Source: Pelargonium cotyledonis (taxonomy: Eukaryota; Streptophyta; Magnoliopsida; Geraniales; Geraniaceae). From it: 34,183 bases of DNA. Positions within the stretch are counted from its first letter, which is position 1. Each line of letters begins with the position of its first letter. The notes below the pieces were generated by a model that worked only from the letters and a program-made list of their open reading frames with translations, had not been told where the DNA came from and searched no databases. This document shows positions 31,741 to 34,183 of this stretch, one piece after another. The DNA is taken from positions 1 to 34,183 of the forward strand of contig JAYMTA010000227.1 in NCBI GenBank assembly GCA_036897625.1. The letters run 5' to 3'. The position numbers and the translations under genes were made by a program.

Positions 31741-31807
31741 CTACAAGTTTGTGGGCCCGCTCAAAAACTCTTTGGTATAATAAACTGAAAAAAAATATAA
31801 TAATTTC

Positions 31808-31910
31808 TAGCAAGGCATGTTGGGCCAATTGATTTAAGTGCATTATATTTTTTTTTAGAGATCTCGGGTTCAAGTCTTGTTATTCGCAATATTCTTATAA
31901 AAATTGGTTA
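31808..31910 (+). mobile_element. Possible tRNA-derived SINE fragment
   Basis: TTGGGCCAATTGATTTAAG at about 31820 resembles an A box, and GGGTTCAAGTCTTG at 31866-31879 matches a B box well. A T-run separates them. Ends are not defined, so this may also be an old tRNA-like pseudogene. Confidence 0.35.
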
Positions 31911-32043
31911 AATCTCAATCATATTAAATATAGTATACTCTCACAAAATAACATAATTCAATTTCTTTAATTTGTGGTAAAGGATAATTGATATATTAAA
32001 ATTAACTATGAGGGGTCATTTGCTTAAGAATAATTGATAATTG

Positions 32044-32945
32044 ATATATTCAAAAAGGATTTATGAAGAAAAAATAGTCTCTTCCGCCAGTGGCATATTT
32101 GTCCCTGTGACAACTAGGATTCAGTTCAACGGCAATCAAAGGTGGTAAAGCAAGTGAGTCAAAAAGGTGGAGGGCAACGTGTGTATGTATCTGTGATTTC
32201 AAGGGTTTCGGTTCAGCGACAATCAAAAGCGGTAAAGCAAGCGAGACAGGGAGGTGGACGGCAGCAGATCAGTAGGAGGTCGTGTACGCGAAGTTGAGGC
32301 TTGATTTCAGAGAGACAAAGCGCAGCCATGGCGTCAGATGTGCGTGTCCACTGGCAATTTATGGGCTCCGGGGTCGTGACCAATCTTGTAAGTCTTCTTT
32401 GGTGTTTCTAGTGATGGTGGAGGGTGGATCCAAACAAGTCATGCCGAGTCTCGCGTTAGGATCTGTGGTGCCATATAGCTATGGTTTTCTAGTTTGGGTT
32501 TGCTTAGTTTATGTTTTGTTAGTTTGGATTTGTTCGAGTTTTGCTTTATTAGTTTGGTTTGGCTTAATTTTTGCTTTATTAATTTGGTTTGGCTTAGGTT
32601 TTGCGTTATTCGTTGGGTTTGTTGTGGGGATGATGAGAGTGATGGTGGTAGATGCTTCCGAATCATCCATATCGGATCTCATGTTAGAATCCAGAGTGTC
32701 AAAACTAATTCGAGTTTGGTTGTTTTTGGGTTATTTATGGTTGTTGCTAGCTTTCAATCACGAGAACATGTTGTTCTCCTCGGATTTTAGAATTAGCAAT
32801 GTTGTAGCTCGTAGTATATTCGGACTTCTTCATCTATGTCTGGTCTATTATGGTGTTATACTAGATCTCTGATTGTAACACTGTTGTGAATATAATATAA
32901 TAATATCCGTATTATTATTCTTCAAAAAATATATATATTCAAAAA
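32044..32945 (+). mobile_element. LINE-type (non-LTR) insertion with 13-bp target-site duplication
   Basis: ATATATTCAAAAA occurs exactly at 32044-32056 and again at 32933-32945. Between them are 876 bases of distinctly higher GC than the surroundings, ending in ATAATATCCGTATTATTATT then CTTCAAAAAA, an ending typical of plant L1-type LINEs. The interior holds two ~58-bp similar segments about 105 bases apart near 32122 and 32212 (GGTAAAGCAAG(T/C)GAG) and a 30-bp tandem repeat. No reverse transcriptase is encoded, so it is a truncated or non-autonomous copy. The 196-codon open frame at 32282-32872 resembles no known protein. Confidence 0.65.
32491..32610. repeat. 30-bp minisatellite, four units
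   Basis: Exactly in-register units start at 32491, 32521, 32551 and 32581, each beginning with (A)GTTTGG or AATTTGG and ending in TT. Because the unit is a multiple of three, open frames through it encode hydrophobic decapeptide repeats such as LVWFGLIFAL. Confidence 0.85.
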
Positions 32946-33780
32946 TCATCATATCTCCATAAGTTGTATTTGGCAACATTCATTTTGAATTGAAATTTGG
33001 GATGTGAAATATATCATTTCAAATACAAATATAATATTTAAAAAATTATAGTTCTGAATGTAATTCACTCAAATTCAACTACCGTGTCTTTACCATTATG
33101 AAATAGAGTCTAGTAAAAGGATAATTCTATAGAGAACTTGGGAATTCAAAACGTGTATAAATGACCCAAAAAAAAACGCTTAAAGAAGAAAAAAACAACG
33201 GATTTTTGTAGACGCTTTTGCTAGGCAAATTTTTAAGCCCAACAAAATTTACATTTTCTAGACTTTCACTTGATGAATGTGTCACTTTCATGATGATTTA
33301 CTTATTTTAACGATTAAGTGATGATAATTTACTTTTGTTAACAATTTTATTCATTGTTTATACTAGTCATTTTAATTTGGACTTTTGCTTTATACATGAA
33401 TTTGTTAATGCATAATTGCTATCAACTTCATGGTTTGGTAAAAATTAAATCATGAAGCGGTTAAATATTTCTATTGCATGTGTTATGGTTATCAATGTCA
33501 TGGATCTAATATACTTTTGTTAACGATTTCATGCACTGACAATTTTATGACTTTGATTTACTCCTTGTGTGTACAAGAAGTGTTTGAGTTTTATGCTAAT
33601 GGAAAATATTGTATGCTTAAAATAGGTTTATGTACTGAAACTATGAGGCAATGAATAGTAGTGATGAAGTTCTTGACTAATATTTATGATTGATTTGATG
33701 TTAAAAGAGAGACAATTTTTCTTATTCTTTGCTACGAATTAATATTTGAATTTTCAGTTAATCATACAGTACTTTTAATT
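32946..33780. other. AT-rich intergenic DNA
   Basis: No coding region is supported. A stretch near 32966-33090 (TTGTATTTGGCAACATTCATTTTGAATTG) resembles the start of an AT-rich MITE like the one near 22980, but no matching far end could be fixed. The remainder shows nothing recognisable. Confidence 0.4.
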
Positions 33781-34183
33781 AGGAATGGTCACGGGGCGGA
33801 GATTGCGTATCCCGTCCCCATCCCCGCATATAAAAACAATCCTCATCCCCATCCCCATTTCTGCATGGGGAGTAATTTTTATCCCCATCCCCAACGAGTT
33901 TTACCCGCGAGGAAAATAAATTTCCATCAACATGAAGAAGTAATATATCAAATCTTTAAAATGCTATATTTCTGCCTAAAATTTGAAATCACTAAAAATT
34001 CAACATTCATACCATTAAGAGATTATATAAAGATAAAAACACAATAAGACTCAAAATCACATTACAAACTTTAGTGCAAGAGCAAAGTGATAATACAATG
34101 GTTTTTGGGAGCCTAATGACAAAAGGCAATAGCGGTACAAGAAAAATTATTAGAGAAATAATTGAGAGAAAGATGGTAAATAA
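33780..34183. mobile_element. Left edge of a possible hAT-like repeat, running off the window
   Basis: TAGGAATGGTCACGGGGCGG at about 33780 resembles the TAGGGATGGCAACGGGGCGGG type end seen in plant hAT-derived repeats. It is followed by repeated CCCCATCCCC motifs (33813-33893) and ACCCGCGAGG. The right end lies outside the window or is decayed, so classification rests on the left end only. Confidence 0.4.

Larger units (their letters stand above)
31425..32043. other. Intergenic DNA with SINE-like pieces
   Basis: No coding region is supported. Two short stretches resemble tRNA-derived internal promoters and are listed separately. The rest is AT-rich and featureless. Confidence 0.5.

Noticed and set aside
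31866-31879. A tRNA gene near the B-box-like motif
   Set aside because: No cloverleaf stems or anticodon arm could be drawn; a SINE fragment fits better.
32282-32872. 196-codon frame taken as a host gene
   Set aside because: It lies wholly within an inserted repeat bounded by a target duplication, contains a minisatellite and matches no known protein.

Overview
The window is nuclear DNA of a flowering plant, most likely a eudicot. Evidence: AT-rich intergenic DNA, protein genes split by GT..AG introns with pyrimidine-rich acceptors, plant-only families (MAP65, IAR1, BBR/BPC, plant ANTH proteins), and Stowaway-type MITEs. No rRNA, convincing tRNA, CRISPR array or prokaryote-type operon was seen.

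Layout. (1) 1298-7102, plus strand: an 11-exon gene for a 65-kDa microtubule-associated protein of the MAP65-6/7 type (599 residues as spliced here), with two related Stowaway MITEs and a 181-bp tandem duplication in its introns. (2) 8448-17687, plus strand: an 11-exon gene for a histidine-rich ZIP/LIV-1 type metal transporter like Arabidopsis IAR1 (458 residues). Its long introns hold a GC-rich inserted block, two miniature LTR-type relics and a G-quadruplex-like tract. (3) 18034-18728, minus strand: a three-exon gene for a small unrecognised plant protein (169 residues), convergent with IAR1. (4) 18.7-21.6 kb: gene-free, with microsatellites, a poly-T insertion flanked by a target-site-like repeat, and local duplications. 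(5) 21746-22885, plus strand: an intronless, strikingly GC-rich ANTH-domain clathrin-assembly gene (379 residues). (6) 23.6-31.4 kb, minus strand: two tandem copies of a class I BASIC PENTACYSTEINE (BBR/BPC, GAGA-binding) gene, each 281 residues, each with a leader intron, and each with a leader rich in GA repeats plus a telo-box. (7) 31.4-34.2 kb: gene-free repeat graveyard with two SINE-like pieces, a LINE-type insertion bounded by a 13-bp target-site duplication and carrying a 30-bp minisatellite, and the edge of a hAT-like repeat.

The genes do not form a pathway; they are ordinary plant neighbours. The most interesting signal is the BPC pair. These are factors that bind GA repeats, and both copies keep dense GA tracts and an AAACCCTAA telo-box in their own 5' leaders. 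In Arabidopsis that motif pair is typical of Polycomb response-type elements, which suggests conserved self-regulation. I found no convincing wholly new system.
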